Positions 15,621 through 23,726 of a stretch of DNA of 64,000 nt are shown here, piece after piece. Made by a program: the position numbers and the translations under genes. Each line of letters starts with the position of its first letter. Positions within the stretch are counted from its first letter, which is position 1. The stretch lies in NCBI RefSeq assembly GCF_050571805.1, contig NZ_CP192219.1. One strand, written 5' to 3'. This stretch comes from Halodesulfovibrio aestuarii. Lineage in GTDB: Bacteria; Desulfobacterota; Desulfovibrionia; Desulfovibrionales; Desulfovibrionaceae. Under the pieces are notes generated by a model, which was not told the DNA's origin, searched no databases, and saw only the letters and a program-made list of their open reading frames with translations.

Positions 15621-17471
15621 ATGGAACCTATCGATTTAAAGACGATTCCCGTTTCTCCGGGAGTATATTTATATAAGGACGCGCATGGGCGCGTTGTGTA
15701 TGTGGGGAAGGCAAAGCATCTTCGTAAGCGAGTTGCCTCGTACTTTCGTCCGCTTGAAACTCAAACTCCCAAAACACGGGCGATGCTTCGGCAGGCACAG
15801 TCTATAACAACACTGATCACCACAACGGAAAAGGAAGCGCTGTTGCTTGAGGCGAGCCTCATTAAGAAACATCGCCCGAGATACAATATTCTGTTGCGGG
15901 ATGATAAACAGTATGTGCTGTTTAAATTGAATAAGAAACATCGATGGCCCCGACTAACGCTCACCCGCAAGGTGCTTAAAGACGGCTCAAAATATTTTGG
16001 TCCGTTCACTTCGTCTCATTCAGCATGGGAAACTCTTAAAGCTGTTCATAAAGTATTCAAGTTGCGCAGGTGCTCAGACAGAGCATTTGCTAACAGAGTG
16101 CGACCTTGCCTGTATCATCATATAGGGCAGTGTCTTGCTCCATGCTGTCTGGAAATTTCTCACGATGATTATTCGGAGCAGGTACAGCGTGTAGAGCTGT
16201 TGCTTTCTGGAAAATCTAATGAACTTGTGGAGATACTCTCCGCAAAAATGTTCGCCGCTTCTGAGGCTATGGAATTTGAAACAGCCGCGCAGCTTCGTGA
16301 TCAGATTAAGGCTATTGAATTGACGGTGGAGACGCAGGCTGCCGTAATCCCTACCGCACATGATGTGGATGTCATTGGTCTTGGTGAAACGGACAAAGGA
16401 TTGGCTCTAGGCATTCTGTTTATTCGCGGCGGTATTCTTATCGACAAGAAATACTATTTTTGGGCAGGGCTTGGACTTGAAGAAGCGCCTGAACTACTTC
16501 AGTCTTTTGTTGCCCAGTATTATAGTGTGAACAGTTTTGTTCCGGCACGCGTTGTTGTCCCGTGGGGGAATGATGTGCTCGGAGATGAAACAAATATGGA
16601 GCCCCTTGCTGCCCATGCAGAGGCGCTGACAGAATTGCGTGGAATGCAGGTGCGAGTTGCTCCACCACGTAATGATACAGAAAGTAAGCTTGTGACCATG
16701 GCTACAGCAAACGCCATTGATGATTCAAGAAATAAGCGGAATATCAGCCCGCTTGCTATTCTGCAAAAACGGCTTGGTATGGCAGAAGAGCCGTATAGAA
16801 CTGAAATTGTCGATGTGTCCCATACGTCGGGCAAAGACACCAGAGTGGGGATGGTTGTATTTGAAGGAGACTCACCTGCTAAGAGTGAGTATAGAACCTA
16901 CGCTTTCACGGACGAAGAAGGTGGGGGAGACGACTATGGCGTATTGGCGCTATGGATGGAGCGGCGTCTGAATTCAGGGCCTCCCTGGCCGGATTTATTG
17001 TTGATAGATGGAGGTCGCGGACAGTTGAATGCTGTAGTGAGTGTTCTGGAAGCACACGGACAGGGTGATTTGTGTACTGTTATTTCCATTGCAAAAGCCC
17101 GTAAGGATGAATCCGGAAGAGCTGATAGACGCAAAGGAAATATTGAAGATAGAATTTTTCTTCCTGGGCGTTCCAACCCTCTTCAGTTAAAGGCGGGAGC
17201 TCCAGAATTATTGCTGTTGCAGCATATGCGTGATCTTTGTCACGACTATTCGATTGGCAGGCATAGAAAGGCGCGCTCAGGGCGGGCCTTGTCTGGTGAG
17301 CTTCAGCGTATTCCCGGCATCGGTCCATCGATGGCAAAAAAGTTGTGGGGGCACTACTCCTCTGTGAAGGAGATGGCAGAAGCATCCGTGGCCGACCTGA
17401 TGCGAATTGATGGGGTCGGGAAGAAAAAAGCGGAAGCTATCCATGAAGGCCTTTCTGTTTTTAGAGGGTGA
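15621..17471 (+). CDS. uvrC: Excinuclease ABC subunit C (UvrC)
   Basis: Nucleotide excision repair endonuclease that cuts both sides of a lesion with UvrB, 616 residues. The N-terminal GIY-YIG nuclease domain starts PGVYLYKDAHGRVVYVGKAKHLRKRVASYF. The UVR motif that binds UvrB is at about residues 205-240 (EILSAKMFAASEAMEFETAAQLRDQI). The RNase H-like C-terminal nuclease core contains EIVDVSHTSGKDTRVGMVVFEGD and LLLIDGGRGQLNA. The tail has tandem helix-hairpin-helix motifs, LQRIPGIGPSMAKKLWGHY and LMRIDGVGKKKAEAI. The ribosome site is poor. It is monocistronic. Confidence 0.97.
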   Translation: MEPIDLKTIPVSPGVYLYKDAHGRVVYVGKAKHLRKRVASYFRPLETQTPKTRAMLRQAQSITTLITTTEKEALLLEASLIKKHRPRYNILLRDDKQYVLFKLNKKHRWPRLTLTRKVLKDGSKYFGPFTSSHSAWETLKAVHKVFKLRRCSDRAFANRVRPCLYHHIGQCLAPCCLEISHDDYSEQVQRVELLLSGKSNELVEILSAKMFAASEAMEFETAAQLRDQIKAIELTVETQAAVIPTAHDVDVIGLGETDKGLALGILFIRGGILIDKKYYFWAGLGLEEAPELLQSFVAQYYSVNSFVPARVVVPWGNDVLGDETNMEPLAAHAEALTELRGMQVRVAPPRNDTESKLVTMATANAIDDSRNKRNISPLAILQKRLGMAEEPYRTEIVDVSHTSGKDTRVGMVVFEGDSPAKSEYRTYAFTDEEGGGDDYGVLALWMERRLNSGPPWPDLLLIDGGRGQLNAVVSVLEAHGQGDLCTVISIAKARKDESGRADRRKGNIEDRIFLPGRSNPLQLKAGAPELLLLQHMRDLCHDYSIGRHRKARSGRALSGELQRIPGIGPSMAKKLWGHYSSVKEMAEASVADLMRIDGVGKKKAEAIHEGLSVFRG

Positions 17472-18012
17472 TAATGCTTTTGGGGGAATAGTTAGCCTGA
17501 GTACTAAATGTTGTGGTGAATGTTTTACTTTGATTAATAACAGTTTTTCTTTCAGCTATCCTATGAAAATATTTTAATTAGTTGCAAAATCATACGGAAA
17601 AACGCTACAAAGTGGTTAGACCATTTGTAGCGGGATTAATAGAATAACCGATATTTGATAATAAATACAACAAAAATAGCTGGTTACGAAATAGGTTGAG
17701 TGTCGCTTAAAATGGCGTTATGTAAGTAATTATTTATATAATAAAATAAGATGCTATTTTTTAAGAAACTTTTGCCAAGATTATGGACGGAAACATTTTA
17801 TTGGTGTATCTGAAAAAAAGCTTTATATTTAGGAGTTTGTATAGGGTGTTGCTTTAACAAGAACATGAGGGGGAGATTGTCACATTAGGCGTAGTGTGGC
17901 GATTTGAAAAAGCACATTGGTTTTACACGTTCTCATCTATGAAACCTTATATGGCGTATTAAGGTGTGTTAGAGCCGGGTGTGACTCCTCGTAGCAATGT
18001 GTAGGGAGAGTT
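17472..18012. other. AT-rich 540-base spacer
   Basis: No coding frame is convincing here. The spacer contains the strong hairpin at 17603-17632 and, close to the CII-like gene, a short imperfect inverted repeat around cacattaggcgtagtgtgg. The length and AT content suggest an extended control region for the CII-like gene. Confidence 0.6.
17603..17632. repeat. Strong hairpin downstream of uvrC
   Basis: The nested stems cgctacaaa/tttgtagcg and tggt/acca with one bulged base form a near-perfect inverted repeat. It is not followed by T residues, so it may be a factor-binding site or mRNA-end structure rather than a terminator. Confidence 0.5.
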
Positions 18013-18303
18013 ATGATGCGTTCTGAGTTAACTAAGATTGTCCATGAACTAGTGTTAAACAGTCCAATTCCAGCAAAAGCACTAGCAAAAGAAATCGGCA
18101 AGCCGTATTCAACCTTGCTTCGCGAAGTGAATCCGTATGATGCCGGAGCTAAGTTGGGCGTTGAAACGTTAATGGACATAATGAAGAAGACTGGAAACAT
18201 TGAACCATTAGAGTACATTGCTCAAGAAATGGGATTTGCAATTGTGAATCCACAACTTATGGAAGAGCCGAGTAATACTGCTAATCTTGCCGAAATCGCA
18301 TAG
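18013..18303 (+). CDS. Phage CII-like regulatory protein
   Basis: A 96-residue putative DNA-binding protein. gggagag 4 nt upstream supports the ATG. The central part PIPAKALAKEIGKPYSTLLREVNPYDAGAKLGVETLMDIMKKTGNIEPLEYIAQEMGF is the phage regulatory CII (CP76) fold, with a helix-turn-helix around LAKEIGKPYSTLLREV. Such proteins occur as single chromosomal genes in Desulfovibrio and not only in prophages. No phage genes flank it. The acidic tail is species-specific. The long AT-rich region upstream suggests strong or complex control. Confidence 0.78.
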   Translation: MMRSELTKIVHELVLNSPIPAKALAKEIGKPYSTLLREVNPYDAGAKLGVETLMDIMKKTGNIEPLEYIAQEMGFAIVNPQLMEEPSNTANLAEIA

Positions 18304-18355
18304 CGAGTAATCACTAATGTGATAGGCTGAGGTTTTCAGTCTCTGCTAATCTTTA

Positions 18356-18390
18356 AGAGACTTGTAGTAATACAGGTCTCTTTTATTTTG
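18356..18390 (+). terminator. Terminator of the CII-like gene
   Basis: Eleven-bp stem agagacttgta/tacaggtctct with one GU pair and loop gtaa, followed by ttttatttt. Confidence 0.9.
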
Positions 18391-18393
18391 GAT

Positions 18394-18427
18394 AAAAAAA
18401 GCTTCTGATATTATCAGAAGCTTTTTG
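18394..18427 (-). terminator. Terminator of mnmA
   Basis: Stem aaaagcttctgata/tatcagaagctttt with A/T tracts on both sides, just past the mnmA stop. It could act on both strands. Confidence 0.9.
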
Positions 18428-18432
18428 AATTT

Positions 18433-19470
18433 TTATTGGATGGAGCTTTTAATAATGCCACCGCCTAGCACGGTGAGATCTTTGTCATATACACAACATA
18501 CTTGGCCACTTGCAGGAGGGGACTGCGGTTCATTGTACGTGACAATGAGCATATCGTCCTGTTCGCTGATGGTTACCGGAATAGGCTGTTGTCTGTAACG
18601 GGTTCGAACCAAAAGATTTTCCCCCCAGTGTTTTTTAGAAACAAGGTAATTCATGTTGCTTACGATACAGCCTGTTGAAAGAAGTTCTGCTTTAGGACCT
18701 ACAAGAAGAACGTTTTTCTCAAGTTCCTTGCAGATCACGTAGAGCGGTTCTTTCCATGCAATACCAAGACCTTTGCGCTGGCCTTCCGTATACTGCCACA
18801 GCCCATTGTGTTTGCCGACAACAGTTCCGTCCGTTAACTCCATATTTCCGCCGGAACCAAGGGTGGCACCTCGGTTAATTAAAAAAGCGCGGTAGTCATC
18901 GTTTGGAACAAAGCAAATCTCCTGACTTTCACTTGGGTACGCAGGAGCAATTCCACGTTCTTCGAGTTCTGCTTTAATGTCTTCTTTTTTCTTTTTGCCA
19001 AGCGGGAAGAGTGCCTTTTTCAGCTGTTGCTTTGGTACAAGCGATAAAAAATAGCTTTGGTCCTTTTTAGGGTCGTGTCCTCGGGAAAGCGTACGCCCGT
19101 AAACCGGATGGTTTTCCAGAACAGCATAATGTCCCGTCGCAATCTGTTCCGCGCCAAGTTTTTCGGCCTCACGCAGCAGTGCTCCGAACTTCATGGTGGC
19201 ATTGCATAACGCACACGGGTTCGGAGTACGTCCATGTATGTATTCATCCATAAATGGAGTAACAACAAATCGTTCAAATTCTTCGTGCAGATCAACAGCA
19301 TGAAAAGGAATACCCAACGTTGCGCACATGGCACCAATAGCCTCTTCTCTTTCTTTGCATGGTGCAAGAAAGTGAGCATGGAGCGCAAAAATGTCGTATC
19401 CCTGTTCTTTCAATGTGAGCAGAGCGTACAAAGAATCTATTCCGCCGCTTACTGCAACTGCAATGGTCAT
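18433..19470 (-). CDS. mnmA: tRNA 2-thiouridylase MnmA
   Basis: Makes 2-thiouridine at the wobble base of tRNA-Lys, Glu and Gln with ATP and a sulfur carrier. It has 345 residues. The PP-loop AVAVSGGIDSLYALL binds ATP. NPCALCNATMKFG holds the first catalytic Cys (NxxCxxCN), and SQEICFVPNDDYRAFL holds the second. KDQSYFLS and GQRKGLGIA are further tRNA-contact blocks. The C-terminal beta-barrel ends with SPPASGQVCCVYD. No ribosome site is strong. It is a single gene between two terminators, downstream of gatA on the same strand. Confidence 0.95.
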   Translation of the reverse strand: MTIAVAVSGGIDSLYALLTLKEQGYDIFALHAHFLAPCKEREEAIGAMCATLGIPFHAVDLHEEFERFVVTPFMDEYIHGRTPNPCALCNATMKFGALLREAEKLGAEQIATGHYAVLENHPVYGRTLSRGHDPKKDQSYFLSLVPKQQLKKALFPLGKKKKEDIKAELEERGIAPAYPSESQEICFVPNDDYRAFLINRGATLGSGGNMELTDGTVVGKHNGLWQYTEGQRKGLGIAWKEPLYVICKELEKNVLLVGPKAELLSTGCIVSNMNYLVSKKHWGENLLVRTRYRQQPIPVTISEQDDMLIVTYNEPQSPPASGQVCCVYDKDLTVLGGGIIKSSIQ

Positions 19471-19539
19471 AGCTATTCCTGAGCGTTTTTTTAATGCCTT
19501 CGGTGAACCGCAGGAGACAAATGTACCTTGTTAATAAAC

Positions 19540-19570
19540 GAAGGGAAGCCTGCCGCACAGACTTCCCTTC
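19540..19570 (-). terminator. Terminator of gatCA
   Basis: Nine-bp stem gaagggaag/cttcccttc with an inner tctg/cag-type extension, downstream of gatA. The T tract is weak (gtttatt). Confidence 0.75.
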
Positions 19571-19605
19571 AGTGTATCATAATTACGGGTCAGGCTTGGT
19601 TATTG

Positions 19606-21069
19606 TTATAGTCCTGCTGGTGCGCCGAGCTTTTCGGTATTTTTTTCAAGAAGCGAAGCAACTCCGTAAAGGGTCGCTTCGTCAAATTCTTTACCAAGAA
19701 GTTGGAGACCTACCGGCATATTGCTATCTGCTCCCAAACCTACTGGAAGGGACAAGCCCGGAAGTCCTGCAAGGTTGAGGGAGATTGTGTAGATATCCAG
19801 AAGGTACATCTTGAGCGGATCGCTGGTAAATTCTCCAACTTTCCAAGCTGTGACTGGTGACGCAGGGCCAACAAGCACATCACATTTTTCAAGAGCCTTC
19901 AGGTAGTCTTCGCGTATAAGGCGACGAACTTGTGCAGCTTTTTTGTAGTATGCATCGTAGTAGCCGGAGGAGAGCACGTAAGTGCCGAGCATAATGCGAC
20001 GCTGCACTTCATCTCCGAAACCTTCGGAGCGGGACTTCACGTAGATGTCGAGCAGGTCTTCAGCATTATCGCTACGGTAACCGTACCGCACACCGTCAAA
20101 GCGCGCGAGGTTGGAGCTGGCTTCAGCCATGGCGATAATATAGTATGTCGCAATTGCGTAAGATGAATGCGGAAGCTCAACTTCAACGAGTTCTGCGCCG
20201 AGTTCTTCCAGTTTTGCAACGGCAGTTCGACATGCAGATTCGACTTCAGCATCCAGACCTTCAGCCCAGAATTCTTTAGGAAGACCTACTTTAAGACCTT
20301 TGAGGTCTTCGCGATGTAAGGCTGCAAGGTAGTTGTCCACAGGAACGTCCACACTTGTAGAATCTTTTTCATCATGTCCTGCAATAACCTGCAACATACG
20401 CGCATTATCTTCAACAGAACGGGTCATAGGACCTATTTGATCAAGAGAAGAGCCGTACGCAACCATGCCGCGACGGGAAACACGACCATAGGTCGGCTTG
20501 AGACCAACACAACCACAGAGGCTTGCTGGCTGACGGATAGAGCCGCCAGTGTCGGTACCGAGGGTGCCAAAAACCTGTGAGGCGGTGACAGATGCCGCAG
20601 AACCACCGGAAGAGCCACCTGGAACTTTATTCAGATCCCAAGGGTTCTTGGTAGCTTTGTAGGCAGAGCTTTCTGTGGAAGACCCCATGGCGAATTCGTC
20701 CATGTTTGTTTTTCCAAGAAGAACTGCGCCAGCTTCTTTAAGCTTTGCGATGGCAAATGCATCATAAAATGGCTCAAAGTTTTCAAGAATTTTAGAACCG
20801 CAGGTAGTTTTAGTTCCTTTGGTACAAAGGAGGTCCTTTACGGTAAGCGGAACGCCCCATAACGGCTTGCTTGCATCTGGACCTGCTTCATCCATGGCAC
20901 GAGCTTGTTCGAGAGCTTCTTCAGCCTGAACGGAAATGAGTGCTTGAATGGACGGTTCAGTTTCTTCAATGCGTTTTAAGCACGCTTCTACTACTTCTGT
21001 AACAGTAAGCTCTTTTGCCAACAGCTGGGAGCGAATTTCACTCAGGGATTTTTCGTACAAAAATGACAT
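19606..21069 (-). CDS. gatA: Asp/Glu-tRNA amidotransferase subunit A
   Basis: Amidase subunit that frees ammonia from glutamine to convert Glu-tRNA(Gln) and Asp-tRNA(Asn) into the correct amide forms, 487 residues. The amidase signature GGSSGGSAASVTASQVFGTLGTDTGGSIRQPASLCG holds the Ser-Ser-Lys triad together with PLTVKD (Lys near residue 77). It lies 18 nt after gatC on the same strand. The partner gatB is about 30 kb away on the other strand. A terminator follows. Confidence 0.97.
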   Translation of the reverse strand: MSFLYEKSLSEIRSQLLAKELTVTEVVEACLKRIEETEPSIQALISVQAEEALEQARAMDEAGPDASKPLWGVPLTVKDLLCTKGTKTTCGSKILENFEPFYDAFAIAKLKEAGAVLLGKTNMDEFAMGSSTESSAYKATKNPWDLNKVPGGSSGGSAASVTASQVFGTLGTDTGGSIRQPASLCGCVGLKPTYGRVSRRGMVAYGSSLDQIGPMTRSVEDNARMLQVIAGHDEKDSTSVDVPVDNYLAALHREDLKGLKVGLPKEFWAEGLDAEVESACRTAVAKLEELGAELVEVELPHSSYAIATYYIIAMAEASSNLARFDGVRYGYRSDNAEDLLDIYVKSRSEGFGDEVQRRIMLGTYVLSSGYYDAYYKKAAQVRRLIREDYLKALEKCDVLVGPASPVTAWKVGEFTSDPLKMYLLDIYTISLNLAGLPGLSLPVGLGADSNMPVGLQLLGKEFDEATLYGVASLLEKNTEKLGAPAGL

Positions 21070-21087
21070 GTGATAAAAACTCCGCTG

Positions 21088-21372
21088 TTAAACAATCTTA
21101 GGAACGATAAAGAACTGGCCATCTGTTTCCGGTGCGTTGGAAACAATGTCTTCGCGTGCAAAGCGTTTTTCCACTTTATCTTCACGTAAAGGCGTAGGCT
21201 GTTCTACGGGACTGTACAACGGTTCTGTACCGGCAGTGTCTAGCCCGTTCAGCGTGTCCATATATGAAAGAATATCTTCAAACTGGCCTGCAAACAGGCG
21301 CTGTTTTTCATCGTCGAGTTCAAGTCGGGCCAGCTTGGCAATTTGTGCTACCCGTTCAGGAGTAATACTCAT
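21088..21372 (-). CDS. gatC: Asp/Glu-tRNA amidotransferase subunit C
   Basis: A 94-residue stabilising subunit that wraps around GatA and GatB. ITPERVAQIAKLARLELDDEKQRLFAGQFEDILSYMDTLNGLDTAGTEPLYSPVE matches the whole GatC family. The C-terminus REDIVSNAPETDGQFFIVPKIV is the conserved tail. It is first in the gatCA pair and sits 14 nt after the stop of the LpoA-like gene, so it may be co-transcribed with it. Confidence 0.96.
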   Translation of the reverse strand: MSITPERVAQIAKLARLELDDEKQRLFAGQFEDILSYMDTLNGLDTAGTEPLYSPVEQPTPLREDKVEKRFAREDIVSNAPETDGQFFIVPKIV

Positions 21373-21386
21373 AGAGGTGTCTCCGG

Positions 21387-23594
21387 TTATTGAGAAGTGG
21401 CTGGCGTAGTTTCAAAAGAGAACAAGCCGTATTTTTCAGCTTCGGCAGTTGTTATAGGTCGTGTACTGCTGGCTGCTGTTGCCTGCTGCCTGCGGTACTC
21501 TTCCAAAGAAATGCCGAGTTCTTCAGCTTTTTTTGTATCTGCTTCATCCATCATCATCTGGATACGTTCATCGTGGCGAATGCGCACGGTGTTAACGCGG
21601 TTTGAAAATGATTCTGGATTAACTGGTACAAAACCGTTTTTGGAAGGACGGAACAGAAATAAATTTTCAGTAGCGTTGCCATCTGCATCCCATGTGATTG
21701 GAGCAATACTCCAGTCCATATGTTGTGCTGAGGCGAGCTCTGCATTTACTGTATCGTCATCCCAGTCAGCAGGCATGGAGCCCATGCTTGCTGCGAGGCG
21801 GATAAAGTCATATCCAAGACCAACCCATGCATCCGGCTTACCAAGACCTGCGTCATCCATTTCCTCTACCAGCTGCTTGGAAGCATTTGTAGGAGTAAAT
21901 GGATTCCAGATGCCTGGGAATACTGCTAGCTTGTAGTAGCGGGATTCCAGCTTTCTGCCAGCAGATAATCCTTGTTCCCATAATGCGGTGCCAAGGAAAA
22001 CTGCACGGTCTTCCTGATGGAAAAAGAAATGTGGAATAATAGATTCCATATTCTTCCAGCTATCCGGAAGGAACACTGCCTGAAATGCCGGTTGGTATGG
22101 CATATCTTCATATTGGCCTGTGTTCATTTTGGCATACAACGGATTTTCTACATTCCCATTAACAGCTCGCAGTTCTTTGTTTTCCTGATCGCTTTTTATG
22201 AGAAGGTTTTTAACATTTTTTGACCAGCCTTGGGGGTCTTTCGGTGCGTAGCTTGCTGTCAGAACAGAGGATTGTGTCTGTTGTTGTGCAAGTTCTGCAA
22301 ATAGTTGCGCCATATGTTTACCATAATTTTCATTAGGGTAGAGCGCCGCAAACTTATTAATGCCTAGATCAAACTGTGCAAAGTTAAGCAATGTTTGAAC
22401 CTGATCTTTAGGGCTGGAGAAGAATCTCCAAGCATCGTTACCTTCTGTTCCTGCAGGAAGAGAGGAAAGGAAGCTGAAGAACGCATGTTTTTCTGTAAGA
22501 TCACGCTCGTAGATTCTACGGAAAATTTCTTTTCGAAGCGGACCGCCTACAATGGTGAAACCTTCCGGCAGAGCCGCAAGTTCCTGCTCCCACGTCGGGG
22601 ATTCGGTATTAATAACTTTAAGTGCAAAGTTATACCCGTTGTTGGTGAGTTGCCAGTGTGCAATACCGGCACCGCGAAGAATTTTCCAGCCGATGTTTCC
22701 GTACGGTCCGGTAAGCGGTAATGCCAGTGCAATGCCTTGTGTCGGTTCACCGAATTCCTGTTGCAATGGGGCCAGCACAGAGTCGATAATAGTCGGGTCT
22801 GCCAGCTTTCCCAGTGTACGAAGACGCTCGATAGCCGCCCACGCAGACGGCCAATTCTGCTTATCTCCGGCAGCGCGATGCGCTTTTTCCAGCAGGATAA
22901 GAGAGTACGGGTACGTAATCTCGTTTTCCGGAGTTAGGAAACCGGAAAGGGTTGCAAGCAACTGGGCATCGGCATCTTTTAATTCTGAAAAAAGACGACG
23001 TTCCAGCGCAGCTCTGTATTTAGTATTGGGTGCCTTAGCATACAGGCTTTCAAGGGATGTAAGCGCCGCGCCTGTATTCCCTTTTTTCCATTCAACTCCG
23101 GCAAGGAGAAGGGCTGCGTTTGCACGCAAACCCCAAGGTTTTGATGTATTGTTGTAGGTGGACTCAAGAATGGTAAGGGCTTTGTTTTGTGGAAGTTGCT
23201 TAACTGCCAATACCCATGCGTCCTGCCATTCTGTGGTGTCAATTGCATTGGGTTGGCTGGCCTGCCACTTGTCCAGAGCCTGTAACCCAAGGAATGCTTT
23301 ACCACTTTTAATGGTGCTGAGCGCAAAGTAGCGCCATGCACTGCGTTTTTCTGGTTCAGACAAATTCTTTTTTTGCAGAAGCCTGTCAAAAAGCGAACTG
23401 GCTGAGATGTAGTCTCCGCTGTCATAGGCAGCACGAGCCTGCTTATACAGCTGTTGCTCTGCGCCTCTTGGAGAAGTGGCTTGTGGAGTTACAATCACTT
23501 GTTTTCCACAGCCGGAAAGAGAAGCCACAGTAAGTGCCATAACCATGAGTGTAATAGTTACACCGCGTAAAGAAAGAGAAGATGTATATTTCAT
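21387..23594 (-). CDS. LpoA/LppC-like outer membrane lipoprotein
   Basis: A 735-residue protein from the second ATG, chosen because it gives a proper lipoprotein signal: MKYTSSLSLRGVTITLMVMALTVASLSGC with LSGC lipobox. An N-terminal TPR-like region, about residues 45-260 (YKQARAAYDSGDYISASSLFDRLL), precedes a periplasmic binding-protein (type 1) region with IALALPLTGPYGNIGWKILRGAGIAHW. This matches the penicillin-binding-protein activator LpoA family, here much larger and divergent. It may control peptidoglycan synthesis. An amino acid sensor is the alternative. Its start lies 16 nt beyond the dnaK terminator, leaving no room for its own promoter outside the hairpin. gatC follows closely. Confidence 0.72.
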   Translation of the reverse strand: MKYTSSLSLRGVTITLMVMALTVASLSGCGKQVIVTPQATSPRGAEQQLYKQARAAYDSGDYISASSLFDRLLQKKNLSEPEKRSAWRYFALSTIKSGKAFLGLQALDKWQASQPNAIDTTEWQDAWVLAVKQLPQNKALTILESTYNNTSKPWGLRANAALLLAGVEWKKGNTGAALTSLESLYAKAPNTKYRAALERRLFSELKDADAQLLATLSGFLTPENEITYPYSLILLEKAHRAAGDKQNWPSAWAAIERLRTLGKLADPTIIDSVLAPLQQEFGEPTQGIALALPLTGPYGNIGWKILRGAGIAHWQLTNNGYNFALKVINTESPTWEQELAALPEGFTIVGGPLRKEIFRRIYERDLTEKHAFFSFLSSLPAGTEGNDAWRFFSSPKDQVQTLLNFAQFDLGINKFAALYPNENYGKHMAQLFAELAQQQTQSSVLTASYAPKDPQGWSKNVKNLLIKSDQENKELRAVNGNVENPLYAKMNTGQYEDMPYQPAFQAVFLPDSWKNMESIIPHFFFHQEDRAVFLGTALWEQGLSAGRKLESRYYKLAVFPGIWNPFTPTNASKQLVEEMDDAGLGKPDAWVGLGYDFIRLAASMGSMPADWDDDTVNAELASAQHMDWSIAPITWDADGNATENLFLFRPSKNGFVPVNPESFSNRVNTVRIRHDERIQMMMDEADTKKAEELGISLEEYRRQQATAASSTRPITTAEAEKYGLFSFETTPATSQ

Positions 23595-23609
23595 AGCATA
23601 ATACCGTAT

Positions 23610-23646
23610 AAAAAATGGCCTGATCCGCATAAGTGCGAATCAGGCC
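23610..23646 (-). terminator. Terminator of dnaK
   Basis: Twelve-bp stem ggcctgattcgc/gcggatcaggcc with T6 on the minus strand. It overlaps the alternative ATG of the following lipoprotein gene. Confidence 0.92.
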
Positions 23647-23726
23647 AAGGTAATCATATCAACCAGCAATTGCAAGAGCATGATGCGGGTAAGCGGTGTT
23701 ATTACCCCTTGCCGGTAATTTTGTAA

